A stretch of 57,008 nt of DNA from an uncultured Cytophagales bacterium (GCA_937136415.1 CAKZOK010000023.1:1-57008); one strand, 5' to 3'. Positions 6,595 to 15,778 are shown, numbered from the stretch's first letter. The notes: generated by a model from the letters alone, not told the origin. Numbers and translations: made by a program.

Positions 6595-6861
6595 ATTACC
6601 TACTTACGTCCAATGACCTTTGCTCTGCCACTGAGCTACATTCGCATTTTTGTTTGTGTTTTTTTGTGCGAACGAGGAGATTCGAACTCCTGCACTAAGC
6701 CATAAAGTATCAGTAATTTAGAAATTATAAAAATGCTTTTAAACTTACACTATGAACAAGACGCTTACACTAAAGAAACAAACTAATTAAGTCTGCCAAC
6801 AAGTTTGTGGCTAAAACTGTCTGCTTTTTCATACTAAAGCTAAATCTTAGGCTATGTTCAT
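6595..6861 (-). ncRNA. Circularly permuted tRNA-like RNA, copy B
   Basis: Same plan as copy A, exactly 500 bp away. The 3' half (6703-6667) has variable loop AGTGC, T arm AGGAG TTCGAAT CTCCT, acceptor strand CGTTCGC and A73. After a 22-nt linker the 5' half (6645-6613) has GCGAATG and the same D arm as copy A. GCGAATG pairs with CGTTCGC over 7 bp, one G-U. Position 3-70 is G-C here, so it would not be an alanine acceptor by that rule. AAGGTCAT pairs with ATGGCTT (6703-6697), and GGTAAT (6600-6595) with ATTACT (6717-6712). The upstream domain is closed by ATGAAC (6861-6856) with GTTCAT (6757-6752), a covarying version of the copy A helix. Most conserved upstream blocks are CATAGCCTAAGA, GCTTTAGT, TTCTTTAGTGTAAG and TCATAGTGTAAGTTT. 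Confidence 0.75.
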
Positions 6862-7056
6862 TTTTTTTGTTTATTCTATTTTGTAAAAATAGTGAATAGA
6901 ATAAACCATTTATTTTTGATAAAAAATAAAATAATTTCTTGAATATACCACTTAACCTCTCAATACTGAAAAAGGTTCATTTTTGAGGGTTTTTATTCAA
7001 AAATTTATTTTGGTTGATTATTAAGTGGTGTTGTAAAAAGTATGATAAGTTATTTG

Positions 7057-7090
7057 GTTGTTGGTGTCGCTTCGCTAAAACACCAACAAC
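7057..7090. repeat. GTTGTTGGTG hairpin (dispersed family)
   Basis: GTTGTTGGTG (7057-7066) is inverted at 7081-7090 around TCGCTTCGCTAAAA. Related sequences occur at about 20484-20506, 25199-25222, inside the inverted repeat at 25331-25530, and at 54667-54702. It lies just beyond the 3' end of the sigma-factor gene on the opposite strand. Confidence 0.65.
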
Positions 7091-7122
7091 GGCATTGAAA
7101 TTTATTTTGGTTGATTATTAAA

Positions 7123-7722
7123 TTATAGTTCCCAATCTTCATCACGTTTTTGTATTTCAAGAATTGCGCCTTTAAGAACTTTAAAAATGCGTAATTTTTC
7201 CACAGATACTGCATTTGCAGAATTGTAACCTTGTTCTTTTGCTATTTCTGAATTAGATTTTTCTTCCAATACACCTTCAACAATAAGCGCATAATGTTTT
7301 GGGGAAAGACTTAAAAGAGCTTCCCAAAGGTGTTTTATTTGTAATTCCTTTAAAAAATTATCATTTGTATTATCTTCCAAACTAGCAATTTCATTTGAGC
7401 TATTTTCTAAAAAAGAATGTAATGAATTATGCTTGGTTTCATTTCTCATTTCTCTAAAAGCCATTTTTTTTGCTATCCCAAAAATCATCGTCTTGACAGA
7501 CGAAGTCATTTGATAAATCATAATTTTTTTTGCCTCAATTTTATCATACATAAAAATACAAGCATCATTAAAAATAGTTTGTGCTTGATGTTGGGAAAGA
7601 AATTTTAGATTTGGCTGCTTTTTACAAAAAAAATAAAAAGAATCAGAAAAGCTATAAAAAAACTCTAAGACAGGTCTAGAATTTCGCCTTTCTATGTGGT
7701 CAAAAATTTGCTGATTTGTCAT
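7123..7722 (-). CDS. RNA polymerase sigma factor, ECF type
   Basis: A cytoplasmic alternative sigma factor that directs RNA polymerase to its own promoter set. The ATG at 7720-7722 (MTNQQIFDHIERR) gives 199 residues, a normal ECF length; the frame stays open 31 codons upstream, but that stretch is hydrophobic and unlike the family. The C-terminal part (about residues 130-190) shows the region 4 helix-turn-helix SNSEIAKEQGYNSANAVSV. The region 2 part is divergent, with several Phe-rich helices. No anti-sigma gene lies beside it. Confidence 0.75.
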   Translation of the reverse strand: MTNQQIFDHIERRNSRPVLEFFYSFSDSFYFFCKKQPNLKFLSQHQAQTIFNDACIFMYDKIEAKKIMIYQMTSSVKTMIFGIAKKMAFREMRNETKHNSLHSFLENSSNEIASLEDNTNDNFLKELQIKHLWEALLSLSPKHYALIVEGVLEEKSNSEIAKEQGYNSANAVSVEKLRIFKVLKGAILEIQKRDEDWEL

Positions 7723-8138
7723 GAAGAGGGAATAATTAAGGGAAGATTGTAAAGTAAAGAAGTGTAAATTGGAGTAGTGGAGTTCAATTTTAATCATTAA
7801 GATAACAAATTTCAAAGTTTATATAGTATATTCAAACAAAACTAAGAAGGCATAAAAATTGATTTTTCATAGAAAATATTATCAAAACATTAAATGATGT
7901 AATGAAATTATTCGAATAATACAATTTATTACGCTAGTATATTTGAATACTTTTGAGATTTTGTTGATAAATTGAATATATAAAAGATAATACTGGATAA
8001 AAAAATTTTTTTTATATAAAAAACTGCTTTATTCGCTGCATGTAATTTTAATCTAAATTATGACTCATATAAAAAAACAGATAATTCACTTTTTTAGTAA
8101 ACTATCTGTTTTAGAATGTTTTGCAATTATTTTTTATT
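7723..8138. other. AT-rich intergenic region, no gene seen
   Basis: About 416 bases between the divergently placed 5' end of the sigma gene and the 3' end of moxR. Apart from the terminator at 8071-8112 I see no open frame, RNA structure or named repeat. Confidence 0.5.
8071..8112 (-). terminator. Terminator of the MoxR gene
   Basis: On the reverse strand the stem AAAACAGATA / TATCTGTTTT encloses about 19 bases and continues into a run of seven T at 8077-8071. Confidence 0.7.
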
Positions 8139-9104
8139 TTACCACAAACGTTGAATCAAATCTTCTACTGTAATATTTTCTGCTTCTGCTTTAAAATTTC
8201 GAACAATTCTGTGCCTCAAGACAGCAATCGCAATAGCTTTTACATCTTCAATATCAGGAGAATATTTTCCATTTAGAAGGGCATGACACTTTGCACCCAA
8301 AACCAAATACTGGCTTGCTCTTGGTCCTGCTCCCCATTCCAAATAATTATCGGTATCCGAAGTAGAACGTTCTGTACGTGGGCGAGTTTTGTGAACCAAA
8401 TTTACAGCATATTCAATTACATTTTGTGCAACAGGCGCACGACGAATAAGCTGCTGAAACTCAATGATTTGTTCTGCTGAAATGATTCTATTTAATGTTG
8501 GTTTTTCGTTGGTTGTGGTGCTTGTTACTACTTTTACTTCTTCTTCAAAAGAGGGATAACCCAAATAAACACTACACATAAAACGGTCTAATTGTGCTTC
8601 TGGAAGTGGATATGTTCCTTCTTGTTCGATAGGATTTTGAGTTGCCAATACAAAAAATGGTCGTGGCAAATCGTGTCTTATGCCTGCAATAGTGACCGAA
8701 TATTCTTGCATTGATTCTAAAAGTGCAGCCTGTGTTTTGGGAGGAGTACGATTTATTTCATCTGCTAGAATGATATTTGAGAAAATTGCTCCCTTGACAA
8801 ATTTCAAATTTCGGTCTTTATCAAGTGTTTCTGCACCCACAATATCAGAAGGCATAAGGTCAGGTGTAAACTGAATACGACTAAAATCCAAATCCAAAAC
8901 CTGTGATAGCGTGCTAATAAGAAGTGTTTTGGCAAGCCCTGGAACACCAATCAGAAGACAATGACCTTGTGAAAAAATGCTTGTCAAGAGTAATTCGACG
9001 GTTTGCTCTTGTCCGACAATTACTTTTGCAATTTCTTTTTTGAGTTCTTGATAGTGTTTGCTTAATGCGTCGGCTGCTTCTTTGTCGGAATTATATAAAG
9101 ACAT
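8139..9104 (-). CDS. MoxR-family AAA+ ATPase
   Basis: A 321-residue AAA+ ATPase of the MoxR group, thought to act as a chaperone in assembling or activating periplasmic or metal-containing complexes, usually with VWA-domain partners. Visible motifs are Walker A GVPGLAKT at about residue 58, Walker B ILADEINRTPPKTQAALLE, sensor 1 FVLATQNPIEQEGTYPLPEAQLDRF, and a C-terminal lid ending in VEDLIQRLW. The usual DUF58 and VWA partners are not adjacent here. Upstream on the genome is a mobile element copy, so it may be transcribed alone. Confidence 0.92.
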   Translation of the reverse strand: MSLYNSDKEAADALSKHYQELKKEIAKVIVGQEQTVELLLTSIFSQGHCLLIGVPGLAKTLLISTLSQVLDLDFSRIQFTPDLMPSDIVGAETLDKDRNLKFVKGAIFSNIILADEINRTPPKTQAALLESMQEYSVTIAGIRHDLPRPFFVLATQNPIEQEGTYPLPEAQLDRFMCSVYLGYPSFEEEVKVVTSTTTNEKPTLNRIISAEQIIEFQQLIRRAPVAQNVIEYAVNLVHKTRPRTERSTSDTDNYLEWGAGPRASQYLVLGAKCHALLNGKYSPDIEDVKAIAIAVLRHRIVRNFKAEAENITVEDLIQRLW

Positions 9105-9138
9105 TTTATTGAATTATGAATGATAGAATCTCTAAACC

Positions 9139-9345
9139 TAGGCTGTTCAAAATTGGATTATTTTTTTCATCAGTTTTATCCTTTTAATTTGTAAAAATTG
9201 TATTTTAGCTACACAACTTTCTGAAAATACAACTTACATTTTTCTACAAACGCAAAGCAGTTATGCAGCTAAATTTCTACAAAGATAAAAGGATTAAAAA
9301 CAATCATTTTTTGTAGAAAGAATTTTTGAAATTCTGAACAGCCTA
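9139..9345. mobile_element. TAGGCTGTTCA element with 9-bp target duplication
   Basis: A 207-bp element with inverted ends TAGGCTGTTCAAAATT at the left and the complement of TAGGCTGTTCAGAATT at the right. It is flanked on both sides by CTCTAAACC (9130-9138 and 9346-9354), a perfect 9-bp direct repeat, which is the mark of transposition. It has no coding capacity, so a transposase must act in trans. Confidence 0.85.
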
Positions 9346-9597
9346 CTCTAAACCCTAAGGCTTTTTGAAAACCTTTAGACTTTAAACTTACGAACTTACC
9401 ATTAAAAATACGTTTCTGCAATCGTAAAGTTTATTAAAATCATTTATTTTTAAGTAAGTCGTTGATTATCAGTAGAATAATAAAAAATAAACAGATTTAA
9501 TTTTGAATTTAATTTTTTAATCCAAAATAATTTTTAATCTTAACCAACAATAATGTAATTTGCATAGTAAGAATAAAAAATATCCTACCTCCTTCAA

Positions 9598-11877
9598 ATG
9601 AAAAATAAAGAAAATAAAAAGTATAAAATAAATCTGAATTTCAAAGTCATATTTGCAGGTTTGTTTGTGAGTGCTTTTATTTTTTCTATTCCTTTAGTTG
9701 CTCAACCTTTCACAAAAGGTATAAATAGTGAGCGTTTATTGCTTTTGGATTCGTTGAAAGAGGAGTACGAATTAGACAATTATTTTGATATTTTTAAAGA
9801 TGAAAATAATAGTTACACATTTGAGGCACTCAACCCTTATTTGTTTAAAGCCTACCAATTTGAAGAAGTTTCTGAAGATGTCGAAACTTATTGGCTGCGT
9901 ATTGCTATCAAAAATCCACATTTTTCTACTCAAAAATTACTCGTTCCGACTGGTTTTATAGATTCTGTAACTCTTTTTATAGAAGAAACAAGAGGAATTT
10001 ATTCTACTCAACTGGGTGGTTCTTTGATTCCTCGTTCTGAAAGGAGTGTAAAAAGAGGAGGAATTTCGGTATCTGTTTTGGAAATTCCTGCACAGGCTAC
10101 AAAAATATTTTTCTTTCGTTTGCGTAGCAGTACCAGACTTTCTAGCCAAGATGCACGCTACTCTCTTCGTCGTTGGTTTACAGCCTACACTCCAGATGGA
10201 TATGAAGCCGAATTTTTGACAGCACGAAGTTTTCATAATTTTTTTTATGGAGCAATTTGGGTAATGTTGATTTATAATTTACTCGTTTTTATTGCTCTTA
10301 GAGATAGACAATATATTTTTTATGTTTTATATAATTTTCTGATTTTTACGTATATTTTTAGTAATATCGGACAATTAGGCGAACTTTTTTTGATGGAATA
10401 TCCTCGTTTAGATGTCGGAATTAGGCTCTTTAGTGGGATTTTGTCTGTTTTTGCGCTGCTTATGTTTGCCAAAGACCATCTAAAAACGGTCATTTTTGCT
10501 TCTCGTTGGCATCGTCTGATTCAAGTTTTGGTTTACATTACACTGGGAATTACGACTTTGTATTTTCTACGTTTTTGGCATTTAGGAAGGGTTGCAACAA
10601 CAATTATTTTGCCTCTTTCTTTGATTGCTTTGCTGTTTGCAGGTTTCAGAACTTATAATGAAGGACACAAAAATGTAAAATATTTTCTTTGGGGAAATTC
10701 ATTTTTTGTGATTGCAATTACCATTTATTCATTAGAATTATTACTCTTTATTGATACTTCAAGATATTTGGAAACTATTGTTTTGGCAAGTATTACTTTA
10801 CAGATGGCTCTTTTTTCGTATGGATTGGCTGCAACATTTAATCAAACAAGAAAACAATTAATTCATAATAAATTACAACAAGAAAGAGAAAAACAAGCTC
10901 TCATTGAAGCAAAAAATAAAGAATTAGAAGAAAAAGTAATTCAACGTACAAATGATTTGACCGAAAAAACAATCTTGTTAGAAGAAAAGCAAATTGAGAT
11001 TTTGGCGCAAAGCGAACAAATTAAGTTACAGTCAAATGAAATTTCGCATCAACACAAGCAGATGACTGATTCGATTCGTTATGCCGAAAAAATTCAACAA
11101 GCCATTTTACCTTCACAAGAAACATTACATCATACTTTTGAAAAACACTTTGTTATTTTTCGTCCTAAAGATATTGTCAGTGGAGATTTTTATTGGACAG
11201 CAACTATCCAAACGGCTGCACCTACTATTATTCCTCGTCGTTCGCCCATAGAATTACAGCATGGAGAAGTTACCAAAAAGATTATTGCTGCTGTAGATTG
11301 TACAGGACACGGAGTTCCGGGAGCTTTTATGTCTGTTATCGGAACTATTTTGCTCAATGAAATTGTACATCTAAAGAATACTTATGACTCTGATGAAATA
11401 CTAGAATCTTTGCATCAACAAATTCAGAAATCACTTAGACAAGATGAAAAAGCAAATGCTGATGGAATGGACGTTGCTTTGTGTATTGTAGAGGAAATAA
11501 CAGAAGAGGATAGAACTATTTATTTTACAGGAGCAAAACGACCTTTGTATTATACTGAAAACAAACAAAATGAATTAAAGACTTTGCAAGGAACACGAAA
11601 ATCTATTGGAGGAATAACACGCAAAGAAAAACCATTTGTTTGTGAAAAAATTCAACTTCAAAAGGGAGATAAAATTTACCTTACAAGTGATGGATTGATA
11701 GACCAACCCAATGCAGAAGGAAAAAAAATAGGCTCAAGAAAGTTTGCCAAAACACTGCAAGAGATAGTTCATTTGCCAATGGAAGAGCAATATGTAGCCC
11801 TCATGCAAATGCTAGATTTGCACCAACAAGACACTCCTCAACGAGATGATATTACTGTTATTGGAATTGAAATATAG
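9598..11877 (+). CDS. Membrane receptor with SpoIIE/PP2C phosphatase output
   Basis: A 759-residue signalling protein. After a signal-type helix (about 15-35) comes a periplasmic 7TMR-DISM extracellular domain (about 45-190), then seven membrane helices (about 215-410), a coiled coil (about 415-490, with EEKVIQRTNDLTEKT and SDSIRYAEKIQQAILPS-like text), and a SpoIIE serine phosphatase domain (about 510-759). The phosphatase shows FRPKDIVSGDFYW, AAVDCTGHGVPGAFMSVIG and LTSDGLIDQPN, where the conserved Asp residues bind metal. It most likely senses an extracellular ligand and dephosphorylates an anti-sigma-factor antagonist; this kind of protein is common in Cytophagales. The partner is not in this window. 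Confidence 0.9.
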   Translation: MKNKENKKYKINLNFKVIFAGLFVSAFIFSIPLVAQPFTKGINSERLLLLDSLKEEYELDNYFDIFKDENNSYTFEALNPYLFKAYQFEEVSEDVETYWLRIAIKNPHFSTQKLLVPTGFIDSVTLFIEETRGIYSTQLGGSLIPRSERSVKRGGISVSVLEIPAQATKIFFFRLRSSTRLSSQDARYSLRRWFTAYTPDGYEAEFLTARSFHNFFYGAIWVMLIYNLLVFIALRDRQYIFYVLYNFLIFTYIFSNIGQLGELFLMEYPRLDVGIRLFSGILSVFALLMFAKDHLKTVIFASRWHRLIQVLVYITLGITTLYFLRFWHLGRVATTIILPLSLIALLFAGFRTYNEGHKNVKYFLWGNSFFVIAITIYSLELLLFIDTSRYLETIVLASITLQMALFSYGLAATFNQTRKQLIHNKLQQEREKQALIEAKNKELEEKVIQRTNDLTEKTILLEEKQIEILAQSEQIKLQSNEISHQHKQMTDSIRYAEKIQQAILPSQETLHHTFEKHFVIFRPKDIVSGDFYWTATIQTAAPTIIPRRSPIELQHGEVTKKIIAAVDCTGHGVPGAFMSVIGTILLNEIVHLKNTYDSDEILESLHQQIQKSLRQDEKANADGMDVALCIVEEITEEDRTIYFTGAKRPLYYTENKQNELKTLQGTRKSIGGITRKEKPFVCEKIQLQKGDKIYLTSDGLIDQPNAEGKKIGSRKFAKTLQEIVHLPMEEQYVALMQMLDLHQQDTPQRDDITVIGIEI

Positions 11878-11920
11878 CAGTGATTAGTTATAAAACGATT
11901 AGTGATGAATAAACATAGCG

Positions 11921-11952
11921 AAAAAAACAAAACCCACGAGTTTATTCGTGGG
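11921..11952 (-). terminator. Terminator of rfbA
   Basis: On the reverse strand CCCACGA ATAAAC TCGTGGG is followed by TTTTGTTTTTTT, just after the rfbA stop codon. Confidence 0.85.
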
Positions 11953-11966
11953 AATAGATAAGATTT

Positions 11967-12848
11967 TTACTTTCCAAAATCTTTTTCTTGCGCCAAAATT
12001 TTTAATAAATACGAACCATAACCACTTTTTACCAATGGTTTGGCAAGCTCTTCTAATTTTTGGGCAGAAATAAAACCTTCTGTGTAAGCAATCTCTTCAA
12101 GACAACCAATTTTCAAATCTTGCCTTGCCTCAATTACTTCTACAAATTGTCCTGCTTGCATAAGAGAATGAAAAGTTCCAGTGTCAAGCCACGCTGTTCC
12201 TCTATCCATTATTTCGACAGATAATTTGCCTTTTTCCAAATAATGCTTGTTAATATCTGTAATTTCGTATTCTCCTCGTGCAGAAGGCTCTAAAGTTTTG
12301 GCAATTTCGATGACATCATTATCATAAAAATACAACCCTGGGACTGCAAAGTTTGATTTTGGTTTTAACGGTTTTTCTTCAATAGAAATTGCCTTTTTAT
12401 CCTTATCAAATTCTACTACTCCATAACGTTCTGGGTCGGCTACATGATAGGCAAAGACAATTCCTCCATTTGGGTTTTGGCTCTTTTTGAGAGTTTCTTG
12501 TAAGCCTGTTCCATAAAAAATATTATCTCCCAAAATTAGAGCGACACTATCATTTCCAATAAATTTTTCTCCAATTACGAAGGCTTGTGCAAGCCCGTTG
12601 GGAACTTCTTGAATGGCATATTCGAAGTTACAACCAAATTGCGAACCATCACCCAAAAGATTGACAAAATTCGAATTGTCGTGAGGTGTAGTGATAATCA
12701 AAATATCCTTAATTCCTGCTTGCATCAAAACCGAAAGAGGGTAATAAATCATCGGTTTATCATAAACAGGCAAAAGTTGTTTGCTCATTACGAGGGTCAG
12801 AGGGTGCAAACGTGTTCCAGAGCCTCCAGCTAAAATAATTCCTTTCAT
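11967..12848 (-). CDS. rfbA: Glucose-1-phosphate thymidylyltransferase
   Basis: This enzyme makes dTDP-glucose from dTTP and glucose-1-phosphate, the first step of dTDP-rhamnose synthesis for surface polysaccharide. The 293 residues match the usual length. The N-terminal [18 protein letters not shown] is the nucleotide-binding loop, followed by [18 protein letters not shown] with the catalytic lysine region, [10 protein letters not shown] and the [20 protein letters not shown] sugar-binding part. rfbB, C and D are not adjacent. Heptamer repeats begin directly upstream of the start codon. Confidence 0.95.
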   Translation of the reverse strand: MKGIILAGGSGTRLHPLTLVMSKQLLPVYDKPMIYYPLSVLMQAGIKDILIITTPHDNSNFVNLLGDGSQFGCNFEYAIQEVPNGLAQAFVIGEKFIGNDSVALILGDNIFYGTGLQETLKKSQNPNGGIVFAYHVADPERYGVVEFDKDKKAISIEEKPLKPKSNFAVPGLYFYDNDVIEIAKTLEPSARGEYEITDINKHYLEKGKLSVEIMDRGTAWLDTGTFHSLMQAGQFVEVIEARQDLKIGCLEEIAYTEGFISAQKLEELAKPLVKSGYGSYLLKILAQEKDFGK

Positions 12849-12855
12849 TTTCAGT

Positions 12856-13124
12856 TACCAGTTATCAGTTATCAGTTATCAGTAACCAGTTAATTTCAAT
12901 ACATTTCATTTCTTCAAAATGAGTTTGAATAAAGGTAAGATGACTGTTATTAAAAAAAGTATTTTCTATCAATTTTTGTTATCAAAAAACGTTACCTCAT
13001 CAAGAAAAGCATTTTGCATTTAACTGATTCCTAGTAACTGATTACTGGTAACTGATTACTGGTAACTGATTACTGGTAACTGATTACTGGTAACTGATTA
13101 CTGGTAACTGATTATTGGTAACTG
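12856..13124. repeat. Heptamer repeat arrays in inverted arrangement
   Basis: A forward array of CAGTTAT/CAGTTAC heptamers (about 12856-12888) and a reverse array of GTAACTG/ATTACTG heptamers (about 13019-13124, mostly as the 14-mer TAACTGATTACTGG) bracket a unique core of about 130 bp. The arrays fill the gap from the rfbA start to the lepB stop. The two arms are complementary and could form a long hairpin. The same arrangement recurs at 43386-43672. Confidence 0.85.
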
Positions 13125-13128
13125 TAAA

Positions 13129-14409
13129 TTATTCTATGATTGTAAAAGCTCTATCCCAACGCATACGACTAAAGACACCACCTTTATTAAAATCAGGGTC
13201 AATAGACATAAACACCATAGTTGCTTTTCCTACAATGTGGTCTTCAGGAACAAACCCCCAAGAGCGAGAATCGGCAGACGAATGACGATTATCTCCCATC
13301 ATAAAATAATAATTTTGTTTAAAGACATATTCAGAAAGCTGATTTCCATCAACTTTGAGTGTTCCGTTGCTAATTTCTACATTTTCATTTCCTTCATAAT
13401 CTTGAATATATTTTCCATATAATGCCAAATTTTGAGGAGTTACTGACATTTTCCAGCCTTCATTTGGTATTTTTAAAGAACCAAAATTATCTACTGTCCA
13501 ATCAATATTAGTAGCATCTACACCTGTTTTTTTCAAATCCCAGTTTGGAAAGAATGTATTTTTGTGTGGAAACAAACTAGATTGAGAGTTTAGTAATGGA
13601 AGAACATCTTTAAATAATTTAGGAAAATTTTTTATTTTATCTACTTCCTCTTGGCTCAAATCCATAATATAAACAAATACATCTTGTCCTATATATTTAT
13701 CAGCTCCTTGATATGCCGAGCTACTATTTTCGAGCAACATATTCATCGAACCACGCAAATTTTCGTACTTATCATAGTTGTAAGGTGTTGGCTGTACTGC
13801 TCCTGTTTGCTCATCAATCGGAATCCCCAATTCATAAAAGGTATCTTTATTCAAAAGTTTTGAAGCGATGACCATGTGTTTGTGCTGTGATTGTTGTGGA
13901 AATTTTACAGCGTTTCCATTTACATAAACCTTTCTGTCTTTGACTTCCAACTCATCGCCTGCAATGGCAACACAGCGTTTGATATAATTGGTTCGAAGGT
14001 CGCTTGGGTGCTGTTCTTCACTAGGAAAATTAAAAACAACAACATCGTTGCGCTCAATATCTGAAAAACCAGGTAAACGAAATTGAGGTAATTGAATCCA
14101 ATCTAAATATGATTTTGTAGCTTCTGTTCCCCAAATTGTTTGGTGTGTAAGTGGAATTTGAAGAGGTGTTTTGGTAGTTCTTGCGCCATAATGAATCTTA
14201 CTAACAAACAAAAAATCACCTACCAAAAGCGAATTTTCCATCGAAGAAGTAGGTATTTGGAATGGTTCAAATAATAGCCAACGAATCAAACTAGCTGCAA
14301 TGACAGCAAAAAGAATCGAATCAAACCATTCTCTAGCAACACTTTTTTTCTTTTTGGGAGTTTCGTTTTTGCTATCTGTTTCTACTTGGTTTTTTTTGAA
14401 AAATGCCAT
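13129..14409 (-). CDS. lepB: Signal peptidase I
   Basis: This inner-membrane serine protease removes signal peptides from exported proteins. At 426 residues it is longer than the E. coli enzyme, as is usual in Bacteroidota, because of an insert of about 150 residues between the catalytic blocks. One membrane segment (about 30-48) precedes the catalytic Ser in PTSSMENSLLVGD (Ser56). The catalytic Lys is in NYIKRCVAIAGD (Lys144), and the C-terminal box is MMGDNRHSSADSRSWGFVP. It sits upstream of heptamer repeats and rfbA, and dapB lies 160 bp upstream on the same strand, an arrangement often seen in this phylum. Confidence 0.95.
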   Translation of the reverse strand: MAFFKKNQVETDSKNETPKKKKSVAREWFDSILFAVIAASLIRWLLFEPFQIPTSSMENSLLVGDFLFVSKIHYGARTTKTPLQIPLTHQTIWGTEATKSYLDWIQLPQFRLPGFSDIERNDVVVFNFPSEEQHPSDLRTNYIKRCVAIAGDELEVKDRKVYVNGNAVKFPQQSQHKHMVIASKLLNKDTFYELGIPIDEQTGAVQPTPYNYDKYENLRGSMNMLLENSSSAYQGADKYIGQDVFVYIMDLSQEEVDKIKNFPKLFKDVLPLLNSQSSLFPHKNTFFPNWDLKKTGVDATNIDWTVDNFGSLKIPNEGWKMSVTPQNLALYGKYIQDYEGNENVEISNGTLKVDGNQLSEYVFKQNYYFMMGDNRHSSADSRSWGFVPEDHIVGKATMVFMSIDPDFNKGGVFSRMRWDRAFTIIE

Positions 14410-14569
14410 AATATAATATATTTTATTTTAATGAGAGAGACTTTTTTAACAGATTAGAAAACCTGATTTAACTTTTTACTTTTTCTGAAAACGAAATTTT
14501 CAAAGAATTGGATATACTATTGGTAGTTAAGAATGAATAATTATTACAGAGTTCTTCGAAGTGCAATAT

Positions 14570-15334
14570 TTACAATGAATTTGTGTTTAATAAATCTTTC
14601 ATTCCAAAAAGTCCTTTTTTACCTTTCAAAAATTCGGCTGCCAAAATAGCACCTTTTGCAAAGCCTTGCCTAGAAGAAGCATCATGAGTAAGCAAAATTT
14701 CATCATCATTTGAAGAGTAAATAGTGGTGTGTTTTCCTTTTACATCTTCTTTTCGGTCTGCAAAAATAGGAATATTGTTGTTTTTTATATAACTATTAGA
14801 AGGAGTGTTTTTTTCAACTAATTGCCATTTTTCTCTCAAATTATAATTTTTTAATATTGTTTCTGCAAGTGTAATAGCTGTTCCACTTGGAGCGTCTTTT
14901 TTTTCTGTATGATGGGTTTCGGTAATTTCTACATTATAATTATCATAATTTTGCATCAATTTGGCTGCATAAGCATTTATTTCTAAAAAAATATTTACGC
15001 CAATACTAAAATTAGAAGCCCAAAAGAAAGCCAAATTTTTGGTCTGATTTTGATTATTATCTAAGACTAATTTCTCAATTTCTGCTTTATTTTCGTTCCA
15101 ACCCGTTGTGCCACAGACTACCGAAACGCCTTTTTTTAAGCAAAACTCTACATTTTCAAAGGCACTTTTGGGAGAACTAAATTCAATAACAATATCAGTA
15201 TTTTGAGAAGATATTTTGTCTAATTCTTCTTTGTTTTTTGTAGAAATTTTGAAAGAAATAGAATGCCCTTTTTGGAGTGCAATTTTTTCAATTTCTTTTC
15301 CCATTTTTCCATATCCTAATAATGCAATTTTCAT
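14570..15334 (-). CDS. dapB: 4-hydroxy-tetrahydrodipicolinate reductase
   Basis: This NAD(P)H-dependent cytoplasmic enzyme reduces dihydrodipicolinate in the pathway to meso-diaminopimelate and lysine, so it supplies peptidoglycan. The 254 residues contain the dinucleotide loop LLGYGKMGKEIE at the N-terminus, CGTTGW at about residue 94, the substrate motif ETHHTEKKDAPSGTA with catalytic His and Lys, and the C-terminal SRQGFAKGAILAAEFL. The glycine-rich loop GYGKMG lacks one of the usual glycines (GxxGxMG), as in other Bacteroidota DapB. It is upstream of lepB in the same direction. Confidence 0.95.
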   Translation of the reverse strand: MKIALLGYGKMGKEIEKIALQKGHSISFKISTKNKEELDKISSQNTDIVIEFSSPKSAFENVEFCLKKGVSVVCGTTGWNENKAEIEKLVLDNNQNQTKNLAFFWASNFSIGVNIFLEINAYAAKLMQNYDNYNVEITETHHTEKKDAPSGTAITLAETILKNYNLREKWQLVEKNTPSNSYIKNNNIPIFADRKEDVKGKHTTIYSSNDDEILLTHDASSRQGFAKGAILAAEFLKGKKGLFGMKDLLNTNSL

Positions 15335-15490
15335 TTTAGTTGATTGGTTGGTAATTATTATTCAAATAATAAAGGTTTTCTTTAAGATAATTTTTAGTCA
15401 AATTGAAGAGGTATAAAAACTCAATCAAGAAGAAAATAAAGCTGTTTAATATCAAATGCAAAAGTAAAAAAAAATGTAGTATAATAAAGG

Positions 15491-15778
15491 TAGGCTGTTC
15501 AGAATTTCAAAAACTCTTCCTATAGTTTATAGTCATTTTTATCCTTTGACGGATTGATTTATAAATCAAAAATAACAATTAAAATTTTATTCTAGCTGCA
15601 TGGCAGCGTACCCTTTGTAGATTTTAATTAAAATGAACGCATTTAGGAGCTACAGAGTAGCGAAACCTTGAAATTAGACACATTTATGAATACCAACAAC
15701 AAGGTTACGCTATGATGTAGCTAAATTTCAAAAGACACGAAAACTGTATGAGAAAATAACCAAATTTTGAACAGCCTG
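15491..15778. mobile_element. TAGGCTGTTCA element, longer copy with 9-bp duplication
   Basis: A 288-bp copy with inverted ends TAGGCTGTTCAGAATTT and the complement of CAGGCTGTTCAAAATTT. The flanks carry the perfect 9-bp direct repeat TAATAAAGG (15482-15490 and 15779-15787). The middle differs from the 207-bp copy, with only terminal parts and a TTTAGCTGCAT-like block shared. The rest of the dapB to 16006 gap holds nothing else recognisable. Confidence 0.85.

Noticed and set aside
6158..6645. 5' half of copy B and 3' half of copy A as one normally ordered tRNA with an intron
   Set aside because: GCGAATG and CGCCTCC do not pair, whereas halves within each unit pair over 7 bp.
6087..6861. Ordinary two-piece tmRNA
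   Set aside because: Permutation and G3-U70 in copy A fit, but both copies have a normal D stem, copy B lacks G3-U70, no ALAA-type tag is found, and Bacteroidota carry one-piece tmRNA.
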